A stretch of 63,501 bases of DNA from contig CAZAYP010000027.1 in the NCBI GenBank assembly GCA_964489425.1, positions 1 to 63,501 on the forward strand, read 5' to 3'. Source of the stretch: CAZAYP01 sp964489425 [NCBI: uncultured Verrucomicrobiota bacterium]. Its GTDB lineage: Bacteria > Verrucomicrobiota > Kiritimatiellia > RZYC01. The translations under genes were made by a program, and so were the position numbers. This document shows positions 43,701 through 51,632 of the stretch, in pieces (within the stretch, counting starts at the first letter, position 1; each line of letters begins with the position of its first letter). The notes under the pieces were generated by a model. That model saw only the letters and a list, made by a program, of their open reading frames with translations. It was not told the DNA's origin and ran no database searches.

Positions 43701-46230
43701 TGACCCCTACAGCGCGCGCGTGTCCACCACCATGTACTGGGGGGTGTACGTCCGCGAGGGCGCCGGCAACCGCATCGGCGGCGATCTCGGCAACCGCATC
43801 GGCGGCACGCGCCAAGCCGGCATTTACCTCGAAAACAGCGCCTCAACCTGGCAGTCCTACAACCGCGTCTATTCCAACCTCGTGGGCGTGGCCACGAATC
43901 TCGGCGGCGTGGTCACCAACCGCGGCGATGGCATCGTGCTGGTGAACTGTCGCCAAGACGTGGTCGGCGACCGCCACCACCCCAACTGGGTGGCCAACGG
44001 CCGGGTGGGCATCAAGTCCAACGGCGGCTGCAGCAACGACATTTCCGGCAACTGCATTGGCCGGTCGCCGTTCCGGCCCGGCGCGGCGCCGGGCAACGCG
44101 TCGCACGGCATCGAGATCGAGAACAGCGTGGGCGAGAACATCGGGCTCACGGACAGTTCGATCCTGGACGATGCCGGCAACGTGATTGTAGGCAGCCAGG
44201 GTCATGGCGTGTACGTGTTCAACAGCCAGCGCATCAGCCTCGAAAACAACTTTATCGGCCTGGACCCGGCGGTGAACGCGGCGCAGCCCAACGCGCTGGA
44301 CGGCGTGCATATCGCCATCGCGGAAGATTGTTACGTGGGGCTGCACATGGTCGGCGAGGTGCGGGTGATCCGCGGCAACGTCATTTCCGGCAACCGGGGC
44401 CACGGCGTCTATGCCAGCAGCAGTTCCAACATCTGGGTCAGCGGCAACTGCATCGGTACGGGCACCAACGGGTCAACCCCGGTGGGCAATGGCGGGGATG
44501 GCGTGTGCCTGGTCCAGGCGCTGGACTCCACCGTGGGCAGCGGCTACGACGAGTGCTACGAGGACGGCTACAACGTGATCGGCGGCAACGCCTCCAACGG
44601 CATCCACATCCTCGAGATGAACGGCGCCAAGGGGGCCGACATCCAGGGCAACTTCATCGGTACGGACGCGCGCAGCCAGGCCTCGCTGACCAACGGCGGC
44701 TGCGGCATCCTGGTGGAAAACAGCGGCGGCAACCGCATCGGCTACGAGCACGGGCTGTGCGGCAACACCATCGTCAACAGCGGCAGCCATGGCATCGCCA
44801 TCGTCGGCCCGCAGGCCGAAGCCAACGAAATCGTCGGCAACTGGATCGGCATCCCCACCAACAGCTGGCCCATGGGCAACCACGGCCACGGCATCTACCT
44901 CACCAACACGCCGTTGACCGTGATTGGCGGCGCGCCGGCGGCCGGCAACCGCATCAGCGACAACGACGCCTGCGGCATCCTCGCCGTGGCCGCCAGCGGC
45001 ACCGTGGTGCGCGGCAACTTCATCGGCACGGGCGCCAATGGCACGTCGGCCCGCTCCAACGGCCAGGACGGACTGCGAGCCGAGAACTCGCCCGACCTCG
45101 TGGTCGGCGGTGTCGCGGACCAGCACGGCAACGTGCTGGCGCATAACGGCGGCCACGGCTTGCGCCTGGTGGAATGCCCGCGCGCCCTGCTGCAGGGCAA
45201 CGCCGTCGGCGTCTCCCTTGCCGCGAGCGCGGCGCTCGGCAACTTCGCCGCCGGCATCCTGCTGAGCAACTGCACCACGTGCGTGATCATCGATAACGCC
45301 GTGGGCGACAACGGCGGACCCGGCATCCAGCTCTCCGGCCCGTCCTGCGACCTCGCCTCGATCCGCAGCAACCTGGTGGGCGTGGCCGACGATGGCGCCA
45401 CGGACCTCGGCAACGCCGGCGATGGCATCCACCTGCGCGGCGGCGACCGCAACCAGGTATGCGACAACCGCGTGGCGTTTAACGGCGGCTTTGGCGTGGT
45501 GGTCTACACCGGTGCGCGCAACCTCGTGCGCGATACCCTGCTCTACCTCAACGCGCTCCAGTCCATCCACGTGGCCACCAACGAGCCCGCCAACCCCTCG
45601 CAGCCCAACGAGGGCATCCGGCCGCCGCGCATCACCAGCGCCACCGTGGGCAGCACCCGGCTGCAGGGCACCGTGAACGGCAGCCCGCTGGCGAACTACA
45701 CGCTGGAAGTGGTGTACGCCTCCTACACCAACCAATCCGGCGCCCAGGCGCGCCACATTCTCGGCCACACCAACGTGACGACCGACGCCGGCGGTGCGGC
45801 GACCTTCGACGTGGCGTTTGCCACGTCGCTGCCCCACGGCACATGGATGGCCGCCAGCATGACCGACACCAACAACAACACCTCCGAGTTGTCCGCGCCG
45901 GTGCGGCTGGTCAACCCCCTGGTGCCGGCCGCGCCCGCGGGCGTGCACGCCGTGTGGCTGGGCCCGACCCTGATCCGCGTGTGCTGGACAGCCGCGGCCA
46001 ACGCCACCGGCTACATGGTGTACCGCAACACGGCCAATAACCCGGACGCCGCCACGGCCGTGGGCACGACCGCCGACACCTGCTACCTCGACACCGTGGC
46101 CGCGGGCGCCAGCTATTATTACTGGGTTTCCGCCACCAACCAGCACGGCGCCAGCGTCATCGGCGGCAGCGGCGCGCTGGCCGGCCACAACGACCAGACC
46201 CCCTGGCTGTTTTTGCTCATGCTGCAATAG
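40771..46230 (+). CDS. Giant exported parallel beta-helix protein with C-terminal Fn3 domain
   Basis: 1819 residues. A signal peptide spans ~1-23 (FWVAVAVGCSAVLAAPAA). Residues ~40-1600 consist of dozens of degenerate right-handed beta-helix coils of the form G-N-x-I-x-G-N-x-x-x-G-I-x-[LV], for example NVISGNRGHGVYA, GNFIGTDARS and GNWIGI. Such folds bind or cleave polysaccharides or serve as adhesins; no catalytic site is evident. Residues ~1620-1710 are a beta-sandwich, and ~1720-1800 an Fn3 domain (AAPAGVHAVWLGPTLIRVCW). The tail TPWLFLLMLQ places Pro-Trp at the same distance from the end as in two other giants here. SD is GGGAGG. Confidence 0.9.
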   Translation: MRNTNWFWVAVAVGCSAVLAAPAATWVVDDLCYTNGVVVECHTIGWAMDGAVTNTSEANTISIVTDNPVVYGITKTFASFLTIDSDNREANLSAQTFLQGGSLEGLHMAGATFAPGASQESRIENCTISADLDCGSNHVEVSQSQFTYAGGRVINMGVGSSFNNNAATGLTITAAGGTFMGNTFAGNDRLDVRGQATITGNAFLNGGVYATRANLDNNTFASADGDRTTIYLERGSLANNTFSGPTVPWIEIGHNLYLVNIPRMELRVSGSSNTVTDCGIEQGLGVGGGSNIITYCTVRDGRTTNGSIVVAGAGHVFEENTFVNSGGFVATGDGLRFNHNLIFSNAYGVTVWGNGCEIQRNWIGLSPQAVVTPFSGHGLAVYGDDNTIGGHGPSIEDGNHLLGGSGMGIVALGNLNVLRGNQVGLVSNALTGWITNGFGSHGIFVANGVSNVLNGEVVGGCGGDGIVVTNSPWTQVAFCRVGVASSNVVAGNAGHGIRVEAGPHLDLWDNWVLGSGQSGARLVAVSQSEIVGNCFGFAPEIGAYASNALHGIHLVNSTNVAIGHWATELQNVVAGHGGHGIYATHDEGRTPTNPCGDLVIRGNWIGHYEDVAHPNAGDGIRLEECAGGSIGGTNLFDGNAVGANGGSGIRLSRCTRLTLYNNLIGMYFTPSGAILMPNQDGIRTDALTASIIGGGHRNQPNYVAGNRGNGILLGYEYYGGSHSNVIQGNYVGVDSTGMFALTNGGDGLRIVGDDNLVGGGTNVWSAGGYREGNILSGNASNGLFLGGSGNLVVGNLIGCDDTGTGPLGNKGNGIYCQGGQNFIGDPVLGGNVISANDYNGIMNGSGNRIQNNFIGLGLAGEGALGNGYCGIYLTGYNGYNTIGGTNANEGNYIANHPFYGIYLDDCENHTTIAGNWLGFLPAGMDGDANGSGAIYVEGPTNSWATANTIRRNILDGPTGVNLQRTRDQVVEDNWIGFDPYSARVSTTMYWGVYVREGAGNRIGGDLGNRIGGTRQAGIYLENSASTWQSYNRVYSNLVGVATNLGGVVTNRGDGIVLVNCRQDVVGDRHHPNWVANGRVGIKSNGGCSNDISGNCIGRSPFRPGAAPGNASHGIEIENSVGENIGLTDSSILDDAGNVIVGSQGHGVYVFNSQRISLENNFIGLDPAVNAAQPNALDGVHIAIAEDCYVGLHMVGEVRVIRGNVISGNRGHGVYASSSSNIWVSGNCIGTGTNGSTPVGNGGDGVCLVQALDSTVGSGYDECYEDGYNVIGGNASNGIHILEMNGAKGADIQGNFIGTDARSQASLTNGGCGILVENSGGNRIGYEHGLCGNTIVNSGSHGIAIVGPQAEANEIVGNWIGIPTNSWPMGNHGHGIYLTNTPLTVIGGAPAAGNRISDNDACGILAVAASGTVVRGNFIGTGANGTSARSNGQDGLRAENSPDLVVGGVADQHGNVLAHNGGHGLRLVECPRALLQGNAVGVSLAASAALGNFAAGILLSNCTTCVIIDNAVGDNGGPGIQLSGPSCDLASIRSNLVGVADDGATDLGNAGDGIHLRGGDRNQVCDNRVAFNGGFGVVVYTGARNLVRDTLLYLNALQSIHVATNEPANPSQPNEGIRPPRITSATVGSTRLQGTVNGSPLANYTLEVVYASYTNQSGAQARHILGHTNVTTDAGGAATFDVAFATSLPHGTWMAASMTDTNNNTSELSAPVRLVNPLVPAAPAGVHAVWLGPTLIRVCWTAAANATGYMVYRNTANNPDAATAVGTTADTCYLDTVAAGASYYYWVSATNQHGASVIGGSGALAGHNDQTPWLFLLMLQ

Positions 46231-46322
46231 CGCGCCCATGGCGCAGGCGTCCCCCGGGCACGCCCATCGTTGCGCAGGTCGCTTGACGGCGTCTGGCAGG
46301 TGACCCATACTGGATCCGGAAC

Positions 46323-46871
46323 ATGAAATTCGTGGCCATAGATTTTGAGACGGCGGCGTATGAGCCGGACAGCGCCTGCGCCGTGGCCTTGGTGGCGGTC
46401 GAGGACGGCGCCATCATCCGCAAGGAATACCGCTTGATCTGCCCGCCGCGGGACGAGTTCGTGTTCACCTACATTCACGGCATCACCTACGAGCACGTGG
46501 CCCGGGAGCCGACATTCAACCACGTCTGGCCGGTTCTGGAGCCGCTGCTGGACGGGGCGCATTTCCTCGTGGCGCACAACGCGCCGTTTGACGAGAAGGT
46601 GCTGCGGGCCGCCTGCGCCACCTACGGCCTCATCCCGCCGGCCACCCCGTTCCTGTGCACGGTCCGGTTGGCGCGCAAGCACCTGGGCATCTACCCCACC
46701 AACCTGCCGGCCGTGTGCCAGCGCCTGGGCATCGACCTCAACCACCACAACGCGCTGTCCGACGCCGAGGCCTGCGCGCGCATCATGATGCAGATCGACG
46801 CCGGCCACCAGGTCCTGCAAAAGCACCACGACCGCCGCCGGACTGCGGCAACGCCCGGCCCGGGCGCTTAA
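46323..46871 (+). CDS. DnaQ-family (DEDDh) 3'-5' exonuclease
   Basis: 182 residues forming a stand-alone exonuclease domain. Exo I is AIDFET (D7, E9). Exo II is LVAHNAPFDEKVL (Asp in FDE), and Exo III is HNALSDAEACA, supplying the final His and Asp of the DEDDh set. Such proteins act as a proofreading subunit or in DNA repair. Its last four bases overlap the converging mtnP. A possible promoter (TTGACG-17-CATACT) ends only ~11 bases before the ATG, so the leader would be very short. Confidence 0.9.
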   Translation: MKFVAIDFETAAYEPDSACAVALVAVEDGAIIRKEYRLICPPRDEFVFTYIHGITYEHVAREPTFNHVWPVLEPLLDGAHFLVAHNAPFDEKVLRAACATYGLIPPATPFLCTVRLARKHLGIYPTNLPAVCQRLGIDLNHHNALSDAEACARIMMQIDAGHQVLQKHHDRRRTAATPGPGA

Positions 46872-47791
46872 CGCCGGGCGTTCGGTTTCTTGCGCGCCGG
46901 CTTGGCGGCACCGGGCGCGGGGATGTACTTGCCGATGAGTGGCTGCAGATCCTTGATCCGCGCGGCCGGGATGACCTTGGGATCGGTCATGATGGCGTTG
47001 GCCAGGGCGTGGTGGCAGGCGCAATCCACCGCCGGCACCCGGCGGGCCAGCGTGCGGACCACGTCCTTGGCCAGCCGCACGTTGGACTGCAGCACGGCAA
47101 TGATCTGCTCGATGCTCACGGTCTCGTGGGTTTGATGCCAGCAGTCGTAATCCGTGACCATGGCGATGCAGGTGTAGCAGATCTCCGCCTCGCGGCACAG
47201 CTTGGCCTCGGCCATGCTGGTCATGCCGACCACGTCGAAGCCCAGCTTGCGGTACACGTTGGACTCGGCGCGGGTGGAAAACTGCGGGCCCTGCATGTTG
47301 ACGTAGGTGGCCTGCGGATGCAGCTGCGGCCGCTCCGCCGCGGGTTGGGCGGCCAGGTGCTCGCGCACCACGTCCGCCACGCACCCGCACAGGGCCGCGC
47401 AGACCGGGTCCCCGAATCCGACGTGAGCGACGATCCCGCCGCCAAAAAACGAGTGGTCCGGGTTCTTGGTGCGGTCGAAAAACTGGTCCGGGATCACGAT
47501 GTCCCGCGGCCGGAAATCCTCGCGCAGGCTGCCCACGGCGCTGACGGACACGATCCGCTCCACGCCGAGCTTCTTGAACGCGAAAATGTTTGCGCGGTGG
47601 TTGAGCTCATGGGGCGGGATGCGGTGGCCGCGGCCGTGCCGGGGCAGGAAATACACCTCGCGGCCGTCCAGCGCGCAGTGGACGAGCCGATCCGAGGGCG
47701 GCCCGAATGGCGTGGCGACCTTGACCTGCTCCAACTCCTCGAACCCTTCGACCTGGTACAGGCCGGACCCGCCGATAATGCCCAGTTTCAT
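46868..47791 (-). CDS. mtnP: S-methyl-5'-thioadenosine phosphorylase
   Basis: 307 residues of the MTA/purine-nucleoside phosphorylase family, which cleaves methylthioadenosine to adenine and methylthioribose-1-phosphate for methionine salvage. Visible motifs are IIGGSGLY, RHGRGHRIPPHELNHRANI, SAVGSLRED, MQGPQFSTRAES, and GMTSMAEAKLCREAEICY with TDYDCWH. The second of two nearby ATGs is chosen, giving six-base spacing to GAAAGG. A short basic tail (ARKKPNARR) extends past the domain. It is divergent from glgC. Confidence 0.92.
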   Translation of the reverse strand: MKLGIIGGSGLYQVEGFEELEQVKVATPFGPPSDRLVHCALDGREVYFLPRHGRGHRIPPHELNHRANIFAFKKLGVERIVSVSAVGSLREDFRPRDIVIPDQFFDRTKNPDHSFFGGGIVAHVGFGDPVCAALCGCVADVVREHLAAQPAAERPQLHPQATYVNMQGPQFSTRAESNVYRKLGFDVVGMTSMAEAKLCREAEICYTCIAMVTDYDCWHQTHETVSIEQIIAVLQSNVRLAKDVVRTLARRVPAVDCACHHALANAIMTDPKVIPAARIKDLQPLIGKYIPAPGAAKPARKKPNARR

Positions 47792-47842
47792 AGCCATCCT
47801 TTCGTTGTGCCCCCGGGCCGGCTGGTCCGGACCGGAATTTCT

Positions 47843-47870
47843 TTGCTTTTGGCAGCGCCGGTTGTAGCAT
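47843..47870 (+). promoter_or_regulatory. Candidate promoter of glgC
   Basis: TTGCTT and TAGCAT are separated by 16 bases, about 40 bases before the start. Confidence 0.4.
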
Positions 47871-47909
47871 ATGCGGGAGAAAAACAGGACAAAAAAGGCG
47901 GAGGATCGT

Positions 47910-49148
47910 ATGGAACTGGTGGATGCCGTGGCGGTAATTCTGGGCGGCGGCGCGGGCAGTCGGCTGCAGCCCCTGACCCAGGTGCGCGCCAAGCCGGCCG
48001 TGCCGCTCGCGGGCAAGTACCGGGTGGTGGATGTGCCCATCAGCAACTGCATCAACTCGCACATCTACCGCATCTTCCTGCTGACCCAGTTCAACAGCGT
48101 CTCGCTCCACCAGCACGTGTCCGGCGCGTACCGCTTCGACCATTTTCACCGCGGGTTTGTACGGATCCTGGCGGCGCAGCAGACGCCCGAGTTCTCGTCC
48201 TGGTTCCAGGGCACGGCCGACGCGGTCCGGCAAACCCTGCGCTTCTACGTGGAGGAAAACTCCAAGTACGTCATCATCCTGTCCGGCGACCAGCTGTACC
48301 GCATGGATTTCCGCGAGGTGATCAAGCAGCACGAGGCCTCGGGCGCGGACCTGACGATCACCACCAAGCCGGTGGCGCGCGCCGAAGCCGGCGCCCTGGG
48401 CATCATGCAAGTGGACGCGCACAACCGCATCACCCGCTTCGTGGAGAAGCCCGGCACGGGGCCGCGCCTGGACGACCTGCGCGCGCCCAATTCCAGGGAT
48501 GAACGCTTCCTCGCCAGCATGGGCATCTACGTGTTCAACCGCCAGGCGCTGCTGGAACTGATGGACAACAACCTCGGCGACTTCGGCAAGGACATCATCC
48601 CGCTGGCCATTGAGAAGTACAAGGTCTACAGCTACATCTTCAACGGCTACTGGAAGGACATCGGCACCATTGGAACGTTCTGGGAAGCCAACCTGTCGCT
48701 CACCGACATCCTGCCCGAGTACAGCCTCTACGACCAGGACGCGCCCACCTACACCCACTCCCGCTACCTGCCGCCCACCAAAATTAATTGCTGTGACCTG
48801 GTGCGCTGCCTGATGGCGGACGGGTGCATCATTTCCGGGCACCGCATCCTGCACTCGATCATCGGCATTCGCGCGCGGATCGGCGACGGGTCCGTCATCG
48901 AACATTCGGTGATCATGGGCTGCGACTACTACGAAAGCCAGCCGCCGCCCGGCGTGCCGCCCATGGGCGTGGGCCGCGACTGCTTCATCCGCAACGCGAT
49001 CGTCGACAAGAACGCGCGGATCGGCGACGGCGCTTACATTACGCCCGACGGCAAGGAAGACGAGACCGTCACGGACCTGTACTCGGTGCACGACGGCATC
49101 ATCGTGATCCCCAAGAACGCCGTGATCCCCGCCGGCACCAAGCTGTAG
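47910..49148 (+). CDS. glgC: Glucose-1-phosphate adenylyltransferase
   Basis: 412 residues, normal length. The enzyme makes ADP-glucose from ATP and glucose-1-phosphate, the committed step of glycogen synthesis. The nucleotide site is ILGGGAGSRLQPLT with RAKPAVPLAGKYR nearby. SGDQLYRMDF and the sugar-phosphate site FVEKP follow, and the C-terminal half is a left-handed beta-helix regulatory domain. GGAGG lies five bases before the chosen ATG. Confidence 0.95.
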   Translation: MELVDAVAVILGGGAGSRLQPLTQVRAKPAVPLAGKYRVVDVPISNCINSHIYRIFLLTQFNSVSLHQHVSGAYRFDHFHRGFVRILAAQQTPEFSSWFQGTADAVRQTLRFYVEENSKYVIILSGDQLYRMDFREVIKQHEASGADLTITTKPVARAEAGALGIMQVDAHNRITRFVEKPGTGPRLDDLRAPNSRDERFLASMGIYVFNRQALLELMDNNLGDFGKDIIPLAIEKYKVYSYIFNGYWKDIGTIGTFWEANLSLTDILPEYSLYDQDAPTYTHSRYLPPTKINCCDLVRCLMADGCIISGHRILHSIIGIRARIGDGSVIEHSVIMGCDYYESQPPPGVPPMGVGRDCFIRNAIVDKNARIGDGAYITPDGKEDETVTDLYSVHDGIIVIPKNAVIPAGTKL

Positions 49149-49354
49149 GTGCGGTGCGCCATCGGCGCCGCCTGGGCGGGGCGGCTACAAGCGTAGTTGG
49201 ACGCGGCGATCGTTTCTGGTTGTAGCCCCGGCGCTGTGTCGCCGGGTCTTGGGCTGGTGGGCTCGGCGGCCAGAGCTGATGCCAATGATTATACGAGCGG
49301 GCAACCGCGATACCTGCACCGCCTCTGTCTTGCCAAACGGGATGGGAATGCTAT

Positions 49355-49675
49355 TTACGCGAAGTTGACGTTGTTCTGCAGTCCACTCACTCCAGCCATA
49401 CGCAGCAAGCGGAGCAGCCGGGAACATTCGGCAATCCTGCTTTTGCGACGGATTAGAACAATGAGGCCGGCATGGTTGCATTCGCGAGCCAGATTCAGAA
49501 AGTCGTCCCGGTTGCAGGTGACCAAGACCAGAGTTTGTCGTGTGGCATGACCAAACACCACGGAGTCGGGTGCGCTTGGCGACAGAACATTCCTGACTAG
49601 CACCACGTTGTGACCAGCCTGCGCAAGGACGCGGCCGACATCCGCCGGAACGTCGTGATCCAACAGGAAGTTCAA
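49355..49675 (-). CDS. DUF5615 PIN-like toxin candidate
   Basis: 106 residues opening with FLLDHDVPADVGRVLAQAGHNV, the signature of the DUF5615 PIN-like family. Acidic residues D6 and D8 near the start, and a later TCNRDDF (~55), are the likely metal-binding set of a nuclease. The start overlaps the stop of the upstream DUF433 gene by four bases. The pair is usually predicted as a type II toxin-antitoxin module; activity is unproven here. Confidence 0.85.
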   Translation of the reverse strand: MNFLLDHDVPADVGRVLAQAGHNVVLVRNVLSPSAPDSVVFGHATRQTLVLVTCNRDDFLNLARECNHAGLIVLIRRKSRIAECSRLLRLLRMAGVSGLQNNVNFA

Positions 49676-49935
49676 GCCGGACGATCCGCCATTTGTTCGG
49701 CCACGGCCAGGTCTATTTCCGCCTTATGGTCCTCGTAGTAGGCCAAGCACTCGTAAACCTGGGACCTGGTAATGTCTGGAAAGCTCTTAACAGCATCATC
49801 AATCGTGGCCCCGTTGAGAATCAGGCCAGCAACATCATGTACACCAATCCGGGTGCCGACAAGCACCGGCCGGCCTGACCGCACCCCCGGAATTGTTACA
49901 ATATAGCGATACGTTGGCTCAACAATGGCGCTCAT
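49672..49935 (-). CDS. DUF433 antitoxin-like protein
   Basis: 87 residues. PGVRSGRPVLVGTRIGVHDVAGLI and ARG-like spacing followed by SFPDITRSQVYECLAYYEDHKAEID are the DUF433 pattern, a small winged-helix-like DNA-binding fold. It is the first gene of the pair. The SD is AAAAGGTGA, and a strong promoter with a palindrome over the -10 lies upstream, consistent with autoregulation. Confidence 0.88.
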   Translation of the reverse strand: MSAIVEPTYRYIVTIPGVRSGRPVLVGTRIGVHDVAGLILNGATIDDAVKSFPDITRSQVYECLAYYEDHKAEIDLAVAEQMADRPA

Positions 49936-49970
49936 TTTTCACCTTTTCTTTGTGCCAAGTACACAACATC

Positions 49971-50009
49971 CCTTGAGCTCAAGGTACGACCAGCCGGTTG
50001 CTTTGTCAA
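49971..50009 (-). promoter_or_regulatory. Toxin-antitoxin promoter with overlapping palindromic operator candidate
   Basis: On the minus strand TTGACA lies 17 bases from TACCTT. A perfect 14-base palindrome, CCTTGAGCTCAAGG (49971-49984), overlaps the -10, the classic position for a repressor site. The spacer 49936-50194 contains nothing else I recognise. Confidence 0.6.
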
Positions 50010-50194
50010 ACAGGCTTACCGCGATTCTGGCAGGAACCCCTATCGGGATCTGTTGTTGTCCGGCTGGGCATTATTTTGGCACATGCCGGCGCCGGGACAG
50101 ATCAGTGCACAGGGGCGAATTCCAGTGTAGTTGGCCAGGGCGACGATGTGTTCCGCGGAGGGGCACCGGCGGCCAAGGGGGTGTTGGCGGCCCG

Positions 50195-50503
50195 TTATTC
50201 CGTATCACTGAATATCCGCGCGTTCTCTTCGCCGAAAGCCAACGCGGGATGAGGCACAGCGTACATTCGCGCAGCCACCGCTTCAAGCGCCTTCCGGACG
50301 TCCGCGACTTCGCCCCGCTCCAGCCTGTCGGCCAGATGCACGAGGGACGAGGCAATAAGGTGATTACCTTTTCCCTGAAACATCACCGTTTGCATTTCGT
50401 TGAACGCGATCAGCAAGCAAGCCGCGACCGCCACAGACCATCGCAACTTTTTTAGGCTAGTAAACTCCTGTGCCAACCAGATGAAAGCGGCGATAGCATA
50501 CAT
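50195..50503 (-). CDS. Small putative membrane protein
   Basis: 102 residues, not assignable to a family. Two N-terminal hydrophobic stretches (~1-12 and ~22-38) suggest membrane insertion. An amphipathic helix (HLIASSLVHLADRLERGEV) and a soluble tail follow. AGGAGG lies five bases before the ATG, which strongly supports translation. It follows the deacetylase gene by 28 bases on the same strand, so it is probably the third gene of that operon. Confidence 0.6.
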   Translation of the reverse strand: MYAIAAFIWLAQEFTSLKKLRWSVAVAACLLIAFNEMQTVMFQGKGNHLIASSLVHLADRLERGEVADVRKALEAVAARMYAVPHPALAFGEENARIFSDTE

Positions 50504-50531
50504 GCCTTCCTCCTCCTGAATCTTTTCAGCA

Positions 50532-51632
50532 TCAAGCCGCCGGCTTCTGAGCGGCGGCCTTGTGGTGCATCCCCGGCGCGCGCGGCAGGCGCAGGATGTA
50601 GTTGTGCTTGAGGCGCATCAGGCGCCAGGGGTTGTCGCCGGCGCGCACCGCCCGGTAGCCCCAGATCTGGTCGGCCACGGCGGTGGTGAAGCCGGTGGCG
50701 GGCAGGATCGCTTCCGCGGTGCGGCCGCACACCGCCCAGGGCAGGCACACCTGGCGGATGGCCTGTGGGCCGAGCCGGGCGCATAGCACGTCCCGCGCAT
50801 GAACCAGTTCAAACCGGATGGCGGCCGTGCGCTCGTCCGCAGTTTCCCGCCGGCCGCCGCCAGCCAGGCGCCGCAACTCAGCTTCCCAGTCCGGCCGGCG
50901 GAAGTAGTCTGCGCCGCCTTGCGCCGCGACGTGCTCCAGGCACCGCGCGCGACCGGCCGGATCGTCCAGCCAGCGCCAGGCATCGGACATCCGCGACCGC
51001 GTGGGGTACAGCGGGCAGCCCAGCATCGTGGCGTCCGCGAACTGCGGGGTCGCGCCCAATGCGAGCGCCGGCCACGACAGCGCGGGCAGGTCTGTGCCAG
51101 GTGCCACGAAGCCGGTGATGTCCGGTGCGCAAAACACCATGGCGTGGGCGTGGGTGTGGGCTTGCACGTCCACGACGCCGGATGCGGCCAGGGCCTTGAG
51201 TTCCGGCCAGGTGGCGAAAGGGGATCCCGCCGGTGCCGCGCCCTGCGGCCGTACGGCGGGGGCCTCGGCCACGCGGCCGGGAATGGCATAGGCAATCGCG
51301 GTCATGCCATACCGCTGCAACAGCGGCGCAACCACGGTCCAGAGGCTGGCCCAGGCGTCGTCGAAACACAGCGCCACCTTGTCCGGCCCGGGATGAACTC
51401 CCTTGCGCACCAGGTCGGTCATGGCCCCGGACGTGATGGTGTGGTAGCCGCGCTCCGCCAGGTGGCGCAAGTAAGGGTCCAGGTATTCCGCGGTGACATC
51501 ATGAAAATGGAATACCGGCACGCTGGGGTTCAGGCCGCCGCCCCAGACAAAACGCGGGTAGCGGCCGAAAGCCACGTCCAGCACGGCGCGCCAGGGGGAT
51601 TTGCGCTCCTGGAATGGCGGCCGGAACGTCAT
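50532..51632 (-). CDS. Polysaccharide deacetylase (NodB-type, CE4)
   Basis: 366 residues. The NodB metal/catalytic elements are CFDDAWASLW (D91, D92), DVQAHTHAHAMVF (H159, H161, H163) and an N-terminal FHFHDV. The family removes acetyl groups from chitin, peptidoglycan or exopolysaccharide. Motif I reads FDDA rather than FDDG. No signal peptide is visible. The start overlaps the SGNH-hydrolase stop by four bases, so the two may modify the same glycan. Confidence 0.85.
   Translation of the reverse strand: MTFRPPFQERKSPWRAVLDVAFGRYPRFVWGGGLNPSVPVFHFHDVTAEYLDPYLRHLAERGYHTITSGAMTDLVRKGVHPGPDKVALCFDDAWASLWTVVAPLLQRYGMTAIAYAIPGRVAEAPAVRPQGAAPAGSPFATWPELKALAASGVVDVQAHTHAHAMVFCAPDITGFVAPGTDLPALSWPALALGATPQFADATMLGCPLYPTRSRMSDAWRWLDDPAGRARCLEHVAAQGGADYFRRPDWEAELRRLAGGGRRETADERTAAIRFELVHARDVLCARLGPQAIRQVCLPWAVCGRTAEAILPATGFTTAVADQIWGYRAVRAGDNPWRLMRLKHNYILRLPRAPGMHHKAAAQKPAA

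Noticed and set aside
41000-45600. CRISPR-like or DNA tandem array in the beta-helix gene
   Set aside because: Periodicity is at the protein level with high base divergence. There are no uniform repeats and spacers and no cas genes in the window.
44473-46308. Long minus-strand open frames across the beta-helix gene (also 41983-43815)
   Set aside because: They are shadows of a highly periodic coding sequence. The repeats in the plus frame explain the absence of stops.
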